This document shows, piece by piece, positions 40,587 through 49,198 of a stretch of 64,000 bases of DNA. Both the position numbers and the translations under genes were made by a program. The notes beneath the pieces were generated by a model. That model was not told where the DNA came from, made no database searches, and worked only from the letters and a program-made list of their open reading frames with translations. Source of the DNA: Lachnospiraceae bacterium (GTDB lineage: Bacteria > Bacillota > Clostridia > Lachnospirales > Lachnospiraceae); contig JAETTM010000009.1 of assembly GCA_021769135.1 (NCBI GenBank), forward strand, positions 1 to 64,000, in the 5' to 3' direction. Position 1 is the stretch's first letter, and each line of letters opens with the position of its first letter.

Positions 40587-41554
40587 TTATCCGATAATCT
40601 CCGTATCATAACTTCGCTGTACTTCATCATGCAGATTCCCGCCTCGTAATCGCCTACATTCGCGGGATTTTTTTCCCCTTTTAAATTCCGTATCACCTGG
40701 GCCGGCATATTGACGCCACACTCATAGGCATGGGGATATCCCCCGCCGAACCGGGGATTCACTTCCGAAATATAATACACATCGCCTATCTTAAAAATAT
40801 CAATATCTATCATACCCCGGAAACCGCATTTTTCTACAAAATCCTGTATTAGGGAAAAAAGCTTCCCATCCTTTACCGATACCGATTTATCCGTTTCCCC
40901 CGCCCGCATTTTAATCTTCTCTTTTATAAAAATGGACGTACATTTCCCGGAAAGCATATCCACATAAACATCCGCGCCATATTCCGTACCATCCATAAAT
41001 TCCTGTATCATCAAATCATCATATAAATCGAACAGCACCTCAATTTCCTTTGCACTGTACACCTTATTGATGTGGATGCTGGCGCTTCCCTTTACAGGCT
41101 TTACAAAAACCGGATAGGAAATATCCCCCTTCTCCACACCTCTGTAAAAAGCCTCTTTATCCACATAACATCTGCCCGTAGGAATACCCATATCTCCCAG
41201 CAAATGACACATCCGATATTTATCCAGACAGGTCTCAACCAATTCATAAGGAGATATAATCGGCTTAGTTCCTATGGCAAGGAACCTTTCCTCTTCTTTC
41301 GCCAAAAGGCTAAGTTCCGGATCTATCAGCGAGAAAACCCCGTCCACCTTTTCCTTTTCGCAAATATCCAGCACGACATCTATATAACCCGGCTCCGTAA
41401 TTCTCGGCACCAGATAAAATTCATCCGCATCATATACCGCCGGCGCCAAATCCGAACAATCCGAAGCAATCACCCGGCCGCTCCCGGCCAATTCCCTTTT
41501 AAAATACTGCACCACCTTATTCCTCGTTCCGGCGCTCAATACCAATATATTCAT
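40583..41554 (-). CDS. ATP-grasp ligase (CarB-like fold)
   Basis: 323 aa. N-terminal pre-ATP-grasp Rossmann part (M-N-I-L-V-L-S-A-G-T-R-N), then the ATP-grasp core with Y-P-V-F-V-K-P-V-K-G-S-A-S, I-Q-E-F-M-D-G-T-E-Y-G-A-D-V-Y, and Y-I-S-E-V-N-P-R-F-G-G-G-Y-P-H-A near residue 265, where the Glu and Asn bind Mg-ATP. The family joins a carboxylate to an amine. In pgl-type loci its place between aminotransferase/PglC and PglA is where the acetyltransferase PglD stands in Campylobacter. It could link an amino acid to the 4-amino sugar; this is inference. Start at ATG 41554. Confidence 0.8.
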   Translation of the reverse strand: MNILVLSAGTRNKVVQYFKRELAGSGRVIASDCSDLAPAVYDADEFYLVPRITEPGYIDVVLDICEKEKVDGVFSLIDPELSLLAKEEERFLAIGTKPIISPYELVETCLDKYRMCHLLGDMGIPTGRCYVDKEAFYRGVEKGDISYPVFVKPVKGSASIHINKVYSAKEIEVLFDLYDDLMIQEFMDGTEYGADVYVDMLSGKCTSIFIKEKIKMRAGETDKSVSVKDGKLFSLIQDFVEKCGFRGMIDIDIFKIGDVYYISEVNPRFGGGYPHAYECGVNMPAQVIRNLKGEKNPANVGDYEAGICMMKYSEVMIRRLSDK

Positions 41555-41665
41555 CCCTTCCGCCACACCTCCTTTTCCATCTATCATCTTAACCAATACT
41601 CAACAAACACCCCCCGCTACAGCCAAAACCCTTTATTTCACACCCCACCGGGAATAACCTCGGCT

Positions 41666-41840
41666 GAATATTCTGGCAATATGTTTTGTGAAAAGCCTTT
41701 TCATGCCATGGAAGTAAGACCATAGAAAACAGGAGGGCCTCTGCCCGAGTGTTTTCTGCTTTAGGGCTTACTGGAATGTTCAAATGTGTTTTTCACACTT
41801 TGCTGACTGGATTTGAACAAAACATATTGCCAGAATATTC
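41666..41840. repeat. Palindromic repeat, family A, copy 3
   Basis: 175 nt with 24-nt perfect inverted ends (41666-41689 / 41817-41840). Position 11 of the arm is G where the other copies have A, and the partner is C instead of T, so the base pair is kept. The inner palindrome GAAGTAAGACC...GGGCTTACTGG is as in copy 1; the right half holds an extra TGTGTTTTTCACA hairpin, which makes this copy longer. It fills the gap between the ATP-grasp gene and the PglC-like gene. Confidence 0.85.
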
Positions 41841-41861
41841 TCTCAGCCTAGTCTTCCCATC

Positions 41862-42503
41862 TCAGCCTAGTCTTCCCGTCTCCTCCAGCCTTTTCTGCCT
41901 GATTTGGGCAAAATTCCCCTCCACCGCATTGGTATCCTCCGCCACTTCATCGCTATGGCCAAACACAGTCATAACCGTCATCCACAGCACTTTTATGTCC
42001 ATACGGAAAGAGAGGTTTTTTACATACTCCACATCTTTTTCCATCCGTTTATCCCAATCGATAAAATTCCTTCCGCTGACCTGCGCTAACCCCGTCAGCC
42101 CCGGCCTGACTGTGTGCCGCAGTTTTTCCTCTTCGGTATAATAGGGCAGATAGGAAACGAGCAGCGGCCTGGGGCCGATAATGCTCATATCCCCTTTCAG
42201 GATATTAAAGAGTTCCGGCAATTCATCCAGGCTGGTTGCCCGCAACAGCTTCCCGAATTTGGTCAGCCTCTCGCTGTCCGGCAGTAAATTCCCTTCCCCA
42301 TCCCTTTTATCCGTCATCGTCCGGAATTTGCACAGGGTGAAAATTTTTTCATTTTTACCCGGCCTCTCCTGCTTAAACAGCACCGGGCTTCCCAGCTTAA
42401 ACCGTACCAGAAGGGCCAGCACGATAAGCACCGGGCTTAACACCACAATCCCTATGAAGGATAACAGAAAATCCAACCCCCGTTTTATAAATCTCCCATA
42501 CAT
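41862..42503 (-). CDS. PglC-like monotopic phosphoglycosyltransferase
   Basis: 213 aa. One N-terminal re-entrant helix (R-G-L-D-F-L-L-S-F-I-G-I-V-V-L), then F-K-Q-E-R-P-G, C-K-F-R-T-M, T-S-L-D-E-L-P-E-L-F-N (catalytic Asp-Glu), I-G-P-R-P-L-L and P-G-L-T-G-L-A-Q-V-S-G-R-N. Short form of the sugar transferase family, as PglC or WecP; it puts a (di)amino sugar-1-phosphate on undecaprenyl phosphate. It is the second initiating enzyme of the window. Start at ATG 42503 (or 42515, in frame). Confidence 0.9.
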   Translation of the reverse strand: MYGRFIKRGLDFLLSFIGIVVLSPVLIVLALLVRFKLGSPVLFKQERPGKNEKIFTLCKFRTMTDKRDGEGNLLPDSERLTKFGKLLRATSLDELPELFNILKGDMSIIGPRPLLVSYLPYYTEEEKLRHTVRPGLTGLAQVSGRNFIDWDKRMEKDVEYVKNLSFRMDIKVLWMTVMTVFGHSDEVAEDTNAVEGNFAQIRQKRLEETGRLG

Positions 42504-42572
42504 ATCGATAGCCATGCCCCTTCCATAATCTGCAGCGAATTTGTAGAATAGCCAAAAGGACGCCCCGCTATT

Positions 42573-43721
42573 TCACAGGAACTCTTTCCTATGAAAGAAC
42601 AAATTCCTCACCAGCCCGATAATCCGTTCCATATCCTTATCCGTATTCTTAATATCGCTGGGTAGGCATAGCCCCCGATTAAAGATATCTTCTGCCACGC
42701 TCTCCCCGTTGTCACAAAGGGTGATGAAATCGTAAGTTTCAAACACCGGCTGCAAATGCATCGGTTTCCAAATCGGGCGGCTTTCTATATTTTCCGCTTC
42801 CAGGGCATCCAATACCATATCCGGCGTGACCTTACACCCCTGGGCTATGGTGATGCAGGACAGCCAGCAGTTGCTATCTCCTTCCGGATTTAACGGGTTC
42901 ATCGCGATTTCAGGGATATCGGAAAACGCCTCCTGATACTTGCGGTAAATTTCTTTCTTCTTCCTTTTATGCTCTTCCATAAACAGCAATTGCCCTCTTC
43001 CGATGCCTGCCGTTATATTGCTCATACGGTAATTATATCCAATCTGGGAATGCTGATAATGCCTAGCCGGGTCTCTGGCCTGGGTGGAAAGGAACCGGGC
43101 TTTCTTTATCAGCTCTTCCTCCTCCGATACAAGCATGCCGCCCCCGGAAGTAGTAATGATTTTATTTCCATTAAAGGAATAAATCCCCATCCTGCCAAAT
43201 GTTCCCGTATGCTTTCCTTTATAGGTACTGCCCAGCGATTCCGCCGCATCTTCTATCAGCACCGTTCCATGGGCTTTGCAGATATCCATTATTTCATCCA
43301 GCTTGGCAGGGGTTCCATACAGGTGCACCACGATTACCGCTTTCGGATTGGGATATTTTTCATAAGCTTTCTCCAGCGCTTCCGGGCACATGTTCCATGT
43401 ATCCCGCTCCGAATCAATAAAGACCGGGGTTGCTTTCTCATATACAATTGGATTGCAGGTGGCAGAAAATGTCAGGGAAGGCGCAAAAACCACATCCCCT
43501 TCTTTCACCCCCGCCAGCTTTAACGCCAGATGAATGGCCGCCGTTCCCGCCGACAGCGCCGCCCCATGGGAAATGCCCACATATTCCGCCAGTTCCTTTT
43601 CAAACCCGTTCACATTTGGGCCAAGGGGAGCTACCCAGTTTGTATCGAATGCCTCTTGTACAAATTCCTGTTCCTTCCCATGCATAGTAGGGGAGGAAAG
43701 GTAAATCCGCTTCTTTTCCAT
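42573..43721 (-). CDS. PglE-like DegT/DnrJ aminotransferase
   Basis: 382 aa, PLP fold type I. I-Y-L-S-S-P-T-M-H-G-K-E at the N-terminus and S-A-G-T-A-A-I-H-L-A-L, L-I-E-D-A-A-E-S-L-G and S-F-N-G-N-K-I-I-T-T-S-G-G-G (PLP Lys near 186) match PglE and relatives, which aminate the 4-keto group of UDP-2-acetamido-2,6-dideoxyhexos-4-ulose. Its dehydratase partner lies upstream at 43782. Product: a UDP-4-amino-2-acetamido-2,4,6-trideoxyhexose. AAAGGG-T-A-CGGTTATTGTT precedes the ATG. Confidence 0.9.
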   Translation of the reverse strand: MEKKRIYLSSPTMHGKEQEFVQEAFDTNWVAPLGPNVNGFEKELAEYVGISHGAALSAGTAAIHLALKLAGVKEGDVVFAPSLTFSATCNPIVYEKATPVFIDSERDTWNMCPEALEKAYEKYPNPKAVIVVHLYGTPAKLDEIMDICKAHGTVLIEDAAESLGSTYKGKHTGTFGRMGIYSFNGNKIITTSGGGMLVSEEEELIKKARFLSTQARDPARHYQHSQIGYNYRMSNITAGIGRGQLLFMEEHKRKKKEIYRKYQEAFSDIPEIAMNPLNPEGDSNCWLSCITIAQGCKVTPDMVLDALEAENIESRPIWKPMHLQPVFETYDFITLCDNGESVAEDIFNRGLCLPSDIKNTDKDMERIIGLVRNLFFHRKEFL

Positions 43722-43781
43722 AACAATAACCGTACCCTTTCTATAATCTGCCAGCTTTCACACATGTCTGCAGGGGGCTTC

Positions 43782-45659
43782 TTAACACCCGCTTTCATGA
43801 TAATGATAAGTAGGAACGATTTCCTTAATCAGCGGCCGGATGTCGCCGCTTTCGTTTTTGGATTCTTCCTTCAATTTTTTCAGCTGTATAAAAAATTGCG
43901 TTTCGTCTATTTCTATAGGCTTTCCTACATGAATGAGCTTATTGGCCGTTTCCTTCAGGCCCTCTTCCTCCATCAGCAGCTCCTCATACAATTTTTCACC
44001 AGGACGCAGCCCGGTAAATTCTATTTTAATGTCTTCGCCGACCCGGTAACCGGATAAACGAATCAGATTTTCCGCCAAATCCAATATTTTCACCGGTTCC
44101 CCCATATCCAGCACGAAAATCTCCCCGCCCCTGGCATATGCCCCGGCCTGCAAAACCAAAGATACCGCTTCCGGGATAGTCATGAAATACCGTATAATGT
44201 CGGGATGGGTCACCGTCACCGGCCCCCCTGCTACAATCTGCTTCCGGAAAAGGGGAATCACGCTGCCGTTGCTGCCCAGCACATTGCCGAAACGCACGGC
44301 CACAAACTCCGTATCATAATGGTTATTGAAAGTCTGGATAATCATTTCGCAGATACGTTTGCTGGCCCCCATAATGTTCGTAGGGTTCACAGCCTTATCC
44401 GTAGAAATGAGCACGAATTTTTTCACCCCGTAAAAAGCCGCCGCCTGGGCTGTCTTCCACGTTCCGAACACATTATTTTTTACCGCCTCGTTAGGGCTGT
44501 CCTCCATCAGAGGCACATGCTTATGGGCCGCCGCATGATAAACGATATCCGGCTGATAATGTTCAAAAATCCAGTTCATCCGATTGGTGTTGCGCACCGA
44601 TGCAATCAGCACCGCCAAATCCAATTCCGGATATTTCGTCTTCAATTCCTGCTGTATATCATATACATTATTCTCATAAATGTCCACAATCACCAGTTGT
44701 TTCGGCTTGTGGCAGGCAATCTGGCGGCACAGCTCGCTACCGATGGAGCCCCCGCCCCCGGTAACGAGTACTATCTTGTTTTGCACATAGCCCAGAATGG
44801 AATCCAAATCTACGCTGATTGGCTCCCTCCCCAGCAAGTCTTCCACTTCCACATCCCGCAGCTTGCTTACATTCACTTCCCCGTTCACCAGCTGATACAT
44901 TCCGGGCAGGGAACGCAGCTTGCAGTTGGTTTCCTTGCATATCTCCAGAATTTTTCGCAGTTCCGCACGGGAAATGGAGGGCATGGCCACGATAATTTCA
45001 TCGATGTCATATACATCGGCGCATTCGATAATTTTATCCCGCCCTCCGGCCACGCGGATTCCCTGGATATATCTTCCCCATTTTCCCCTATCATCATCTA
45101 TGATACAACGGATTACCATAGTGCTGAAATTGCTGTTCACGATTTCTTTAATAATGACATTGGCCGCTTCCCCCGCGCCGATTACCATTACGGAAATGCC
45201 GTTTTTCTTATTCTGCTGCTTATGCTTCAGGCTCCGCATAAAGCGATAGGAAAACCGGCTGATAAACACCATGCTGATTAGCACGAACAAATACAAAAAG
45301 TAGTAGCTTTTGGGCACCGGCTGCCCCGCTGTCTTGAAAAACTGCAGCCCTATACTGTTTAAAATCGTAGAAACCGCACAGGACACCACCAGATTCTGCA
45401 GCTCCGTCTCCCCCGCAAATGCCCATAAGCTGTGATATAGACGGAATATATAGAAAACAAACAGTGTAAACACAATATTAAGCGGCAAAAAACTGGTAAT
45501 TGGCGTCAGAAAGTGCTCCGGCACATCATCCAGACGAAATTCATAACGGATAAATACCGCAAAATAGCTGGCGAAAATCACACTGATAATGTCATAAACA
45601 ATCAGGCATGTTCTTCGGTAAAACAACTTCACATTAAAAGGTTTGCTATCTTTTTTCAT
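43782..45659 (-). CDS. PglF/CapD-like UDP-HexNAc 4,6-dehydratase, membrane-anchored
   Basis: 625 aa. Four N-terminal membrane helices (residues 12-150), a CoA-binding-like domain (V-M-V-I-G-A-G-E-A-A), then the SDR domain with V-L-V-T-G-G-G-G-S-I-G-S-E-L, H-A-A-A-H-K-H-V-P-L-M-E, L-I-S-T-D-K-A-V-N-P-T-N-I-M-G-A-S-K-R and G-L-R-P-G-E-K-L-Y-E-E-L. The S-T-D-K-A motif, in place of S-Y-K, is the mark of PglF/WbpM-type dehydratases. It makes the 4-keto-6-deoxy UDP-sugar used by the aminotransferase at 42573. Gap to the latter 60 nt. Confidence 0.92.
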   Translation of the reverse strand: MKKDSKPFNVKLFYRRTCLIVYDIISVIFASYFAVFIRYEFRLDDVPEHFLTPITSFLPLNIVFTLFVFYIFRLYHSLWAFAGETELQNLVVSCAVSTILNSIGLQFFKTAGQPVPKSYYFLYLFVLISMVFISRFSYRFMRSLKHKQQNKKNGISVMVIGAGEAANVIIKEIVNSNFSTMVIRCIIDDDRGKWGRYIQGIRVAGGRDKIIECADVYDIDEIIVAMPSISRAELRKILEICKETNCKLRSLPGMYQLVNGEVNVSKLRDVEVEDLLGREPISVDLDSILGYVQNKIVLVTGGGGSIGSELCRQIACHKPKQLVIVDIYENNVYDIQQELKTKYPELDLAVLIASVRNTNRMNWIFEHYQPDIVYHAAAHKHVPLMEDSPNEAVKNNVFGTWKTAQAAAFYGVKKFVLISTDKAVNPTNIMGASKRICEMIIQTFNNHYDTEFVAVRFGNVLGSNGSVIPLFRKQIVAGGPVTVTHPDIIRYFMTIPEAVSLVLQAGAYARGGEIFVLDMGEPVKILDLAENLIRLSGYRVGEDIKIEFTGLRPGEKLYEELLMEEEGLKETANKLIHVGKPIEIDETQFFIQLKKLKEESKNESGDIRPLIKEIVPTYHYHESGC

Positions 45660-45729
45660 TTGCTTTTTCCCTTTTATCTCCTATCATCGGACCAGAAAAA
45701 ATCCCCGGCCCGCCGCGCCAGAACGCTCC

Positions 45730-48471
45730 TTACTGCCTTCCATCCATATCGGAAAGCAGAGGGGAAAGTACCAGCATAAGCACGAAGCTGGCCGGATGGC
45801 AAAGATGGAAAATCCATTCCACCAGCCCCGCCATGGCAAATGCCGCAACCGCTGCCGCAGGCAAAGCCGCGCAAGGCACCTGGTTCTTTCTCCGCTTATA
45901 GAAAATACAGCCCTGTACAAACGCCGCTGCCCCTACTACAACGAATAATACTCCTACTACAATTCCGTGGTCATAAGCCACCTGCAAATAAATGTTATGG
46001 GCATGTACCGACAAAGAACCGTCCGGCAGCATCGCCCCCATATCGTCATGTCCTGTCAAGTTCAGCTGGTCGATATATGCCCGGAAAATATCCATCCTTC
46101 CGTTAGCGTATTCTTCCGTTTTTTCATATACGCTCATATCTTCGATTTCTTCTTTTTCCTGAACCTGTTCCTCTTTTTCGCCTTTCGCGTGCAAAGCTTC
46201 CGCTTCCCTCTCGGCCGCAGCCGCATCATCCGCCGCCCGCTCTTCTTCCGTCTTGAAACCGATAATATTCAGCCCGGACTGGGTATCCGCCCCATCTTCC
46301 ATGCCGCCCTGCTGCGCTGTCAAATTACCGTCTTCTTCCTCTATCATTTCTTCAATGCTGCCATCCCAGACCACAGCCCCTTCCTCATTAAAGCGTTTGG
46401 CCCTGTATCTTTGATATTCTTCACTTCTTTCATAGGAAAAAGTTCCCCGCTCGTCGATTCCGAATATCTTATTGTTAAACACTTCCACAAATCTTGCTAC
46501 CGTGATGAAATACATGGAATCCCATTCATTGCCCCTTGTAATCTCATCGGGGAAGTCTTCCACCTCATACCGGAAAATATTGCCGGCCATGGCAGGGAAT
46601 ATCCTTTGGGCGGTAAATACTGCCGGGAAACACCAAACCACGCTGCAAAGCATAATCCCGATAAGCACCGCCGCCTTTTTCATCCTTTTTCCGCCTGTAC
46701 TCAATAAGAAAAATACAAGCGTTACCAACGTCATCACCGCCACCGCCAGGAATCCGGTCCTGGATGCGGTAAACAACATATAGGCGGATGACAGGCCAAA
46801 CAAAAGCAGCTCTTTCCAGAGAAGCTTTAAGCCCTGCACTGCCCCTGTCTTTTCCCCATTTTCCAGACAAAAACATTTCCCGTACTTATCCACCAGCTTC
46901 ATCAGCGCCGCACACATGATAAAAGTCATATACACAGCCGTCACCGTCACCGTATGGAAAATAAACGGGAACCGCGGGTAAATAAAGGAAAGGAACGGCC
47001 TTCTCACAAAGGAAAACAGCATGGAGCAGACAAAATTCAAAAGCAGTCCGTTACATATATTTTGCAGCAAATGTGCCTTTTTATCCCAAAAAGCAAAACG
47101 AATGTAAAATAACGTATACGCGGCAGCCAGCGCCACCGTCCACCATCTCGTATTCCTGAATACAATAATCATTACAAAAAATAAACCGAGAATCCCGCAG
47201 TACCACCATGAAATGCGGGGCAGCTTTTCTTTCTGCACCACATACCGGACAATCAGCTGCCTTGCTATGTTAACCAGAAGGAAGCCGGACAAAATCACCG
47301 CCGCAATCCCCCACCGCAGAATCCTCAAATCCCATTCATCCATGGCGATGTAATCCACATAAATGCTTCTGTACCACAGCGTAATTCCAAGGGCGGCCAC
47401 CCCATAGACTGCCGTCAGTTTATTAAAAATTTCTTTCCCCCTGCACATAACAATAGCGGCCAAAGCCAGAAAAACAATAAACTGGCGTTCCGCCACTCTG
47501 TGATGGATATCGTAAAGCCCATTCATATAATTGCAGCATGCCCAGACCCCGGCCGCAATAAATACCGTCTGCAGGATATCCTGCCAGTTCGCTTTTAACT
47601 TCTCCCCAAAATGGGCATAAACTTCCCTGCCCCTCTTCACGTTGACCATATAAAACAGCGTTCCAAAAGCTATCAGTGTTCCCACCGTATAGAACACATT
47701 ATCCACCGGCTCCCCGCTGAAAAAGTGGCGTATGGTAATATTCCATATGCCATATGCCAATCCGGCCCCAAGAAGCACATTGGCCGTACAACGCAAAGCT
47801 TTTTCCACCGTTATCAGCTTGTCCCTCTTGCTTACACGGTAATATAACTCCACCCCGCACACAAGCAATACCGCAATAACAAGCAGTATGGCATCGTAAA
47901 GGAACACTTTATCCTTACGCAAAGGAACCGTATAATTATACTGTCCGATGATGTTATAGCCTTCCAGCTCATCGTAGTTGTAAACAAGGCGGCTCACGTA
48001 GGAAGTTCCTGCCCCTGCCGTTTCCTCCAGACCGAACCAGACACGGCTGGCATGGTTTCCCTGGAGGAAAAAGTAGTAGTCTTTCCCCACTTCCATATCT
48101 TCATTTATATATACCGGGCAGAATCCCGGAATGTCGATAAACCTTACATCTACGATTTCTTCGAACAAAATCTGCATGTCGGAATCCATCAGACGGAAAA
48201 TGAAGGAATCCACCCGTATATCTTTATCCCATCCGTTTTCGAAATCCACCACATACAGGTTGATGGTTCCCAGATGGTCATACTGGGCGATAAAACGCTG
48301 GAGCATATAATCCTCGCAGATGCTGTCGGAAGAACCGGCCAATATCTGGTTGCTCACCGATGGAATCGTTTCATTCCATATTCGCAGAGGATATATCGTA
48401 AACATGATAAGCAGGGCGAGAACAATGATGACACATTGTACCGCGCGGCTTTTTTTTACTACTTTATACAT
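45730..48471 (-). CDS. O-antigen ligase/polymerase-like large membrane protein
   Basis: 913 aa, larger than a normal Wzy/WaaL (about 400-450). One helix (12-32), an extracytoplasmic beta-rich domain of about 150 residues, then about a dozen helices and a charged outer loop near 700-820 very rich in Glu, Ala and Lys. V-H-A-H-N-I-Y-L-Q-V-A after the loop is the H-x-x-N/H-N-x-x-L motif of the O-antigen ligase family. Start at ATG 48471 (GGGGA). A run of eight A lies a few codons inside. It has its own promoter at 48554-48582 and opens the pgl-like operon. Confidence 0.75.
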   Translation of the reverse strand: MYKVVKKSRAVQCVIIVLALLIMFTIYPLRIWNETIPSVSNQILAGSSDSICEDYMLQRFIAQYDHLGTINLYVVDFENGWDKDIRVDSFIFRLMDSDMQILFEEIVDVRFIDIPGFCPVYINEDMEVGKDYYFFLQGNHASRVWFGLEETAGAGTSYVSRLVYNYDELEGYNIIGQYNYTVPLRKDKVFLYDAILLVIAVLLVCGVELYYRVSKRDKLITVEKALRCTANVLLGAGLAYGIWNITIRHFFSGEPVDNVFYTVGTLIAFGTLFYMVNVKRGREVYAHFGEKLKANWQDILQTVFIAAGVWACCNYMNGLYDIHHRVAERQFIVFLALAAIVMCRGKEIFNKLTAVYGVAALGITLWYRSIYVDYIAMDEWDLRILRWGIAAVILSGFLLVNIARQLIVRYVVQKEKLPRISWWYCGILGLFFVMIIVFRNTRWWTVALAAAYTLFYIRFAFWDKKAHLLQNICNGLLLNFVCSMLFSFVRRPFLSFIYPRFPFIFHTVTVTAVYMTFIMCAALMKLVDKYGKCFCLENGEKTGAVQGLKLLWKELLLFGLSSAYMLFTASRTGFLAVAVMTLVTLVFFLLSTGGKRMKKAAVLIGIMLCSVVWCFPAVFTAQRIFPAMAGNIFRYEVEDFPDEITRGNEWDSMYFITVARFVEVFNNKIFGIDERGTFSYERSEEYQRYRAKRFNEEGAVVWDGSIEEMIEEEDGNLTAQQGGMEDGADTQSGLNIIGFKTEEERAADDAAAAEREAEALHAKGEKEEQVQEKEEIEDMSVYEKTEEYANGRMDIFRAYIDQLNLTGHDDMGAMLPDGSLSVHAHNIYLQVAYDHGIVVGVLFVVVGAAAFVQGCIFYKRRKNQVPCAALPAAAVAAFAMAGLVEWIFHLCHPASFVLMLVLSPLLSDMDGRQ

Positions 48472-48553
48472 ATTAATCCCCATTTCTTTATAATTAGTGC
48501 CTTATTTTGGCGTTTCAGACAATGTTTGGCAATTTTTCATAATTACTTGGGTT

Positions 48554-48582
48554 AGTATAGCATAGTTGAGGGCAGTTTACAA
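48554..48582 (-). promoter_or_regulatory. Predicted promoter of the pgl-like operon
   Basis: Minus strand TTGTAA (48577-48582), 17 nt, TATACT (48554-48559); start codon about 80 nt downstream. It lies just beside repeat C1, outside it. The next gene upstream is an orphan antitoxin, so a new transcription unit is expected here. Confidence 0.55.
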
Positions 48583-48611
48583 GAACCTTATGAAAGGGTG
48601 CCAGGAACAGC

Positions 48612-48816
48612 GTAACAGTTCAGTCTTCAATGTTATTAGGTTAATGGCATCGGACGCTGCGAGAATGATAAAATCCTCCGTCGCCACGCTCTCACTCTAC
48701 GAAAAACGCAACGGACACATAAGGCGCTAAAACACAGCGCCTAAGTGCCGGCGTTTTTCAAAGGGCTCCTTGAGGATTTTATCATTCTCGCAGCTGGCTA
48801 AGGTGTTAACTAAATG
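48612..48816. repeat. Palindromic repeat, family C, copy 1
   Basis: About 205 nt. Begins with GTAACAGTTCAG; 23-nt perfect arms at 48656-48678 and 48772-48794 (GCTGCGAGAATGATAAAATC and on). Inside, GAAAAACGC/GCGTTTTTC and AGGCGCT-AAAACAC-AGCGCCT fold further. With the promoter it fills the 320-nt gap between the polymerase gene and relB. The other copy (57815-58141) is inverted relative to this one and about 120 nt longer. Confidence 0.8.
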
Positions 48817-49132
48817 ACACTGGTTCAAGTTTTATAGGCAGTAAAGCGAACCCTGTCTTTTGACACAAGTCCCCAAACATTTCAGATATTTCACCATTGC
48901 TTTCATCTATATCGTCCGGAATAGTATACCGTCCATTTGCAATCCCCAATGTCCTCTTAGATTCGGATGATGGCAATTTTATTTTAAAAGGCATCCCCTT
49001 TTCCTCCACACTCTGCCTTGCAAATATCCTCACCGCTTCTGCAAAGGATGTTCCCAATTGTTTATACAATAATTCCGCCTGCTCCTTTAATTCTGAATCC
49101 ATTCTTACTTGCAACGTAGCTTCTTTAGCCAA
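48806..49132 (-). CDS. RelB/DinJ-family antitoxin (orphan, odd C-terminus)
   Basis: 108 aa. T-L-Q-V-R-M-D-S-E-L-K-E-Q-A-E-L-L-Y-K-Q-L-G-T-S-F-A-E-A is the DinJ ribbon-helix-helix; I-P-D-D-I-D-E-S-N-G-E-I-S-E-M-F-G is the usual end. The last 20 residues are not typical and run into the end of repeat C1, as if the original 3' end and the toxin had been replaced. Start is TTG 49132 with AAAGGAGG 8 nt upstream. No toxin gene is present. Confidence 0.8.
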   Translation of the reverse strand: MAKEATLQVRMDSELKEQAELLYKQLGTSFAEAVRIFARQSVEEKGMPFKIKLPSSESKRTLGIANGRYTIPDDIDESNGEISEMFGDLCQKTGFALLPIKLEPVSFS

Positions 49133-49150
49133 TATAATCGCCTCCTTTGT

Positions 49151-49185
49151 AATACAATTATAATACTATCGTATTACTTAATCAA
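49151..49185 (-). promoter_or_regulatory. Promoter and operator of relB (49 kb)
   Basis: Minus strand TTGATT (49180-49185), 17 nt, TATAAT (49157-49162). The inverted repeat GTAATAC...GTATTAC, with AATACGATAGTATT inside, covers spacer and -10 and is a likely site for the ribbon-helix-helix protein itself. Confidence 0.65.
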
Positions 49186-49198
49186 CTTTTCTTTCATT

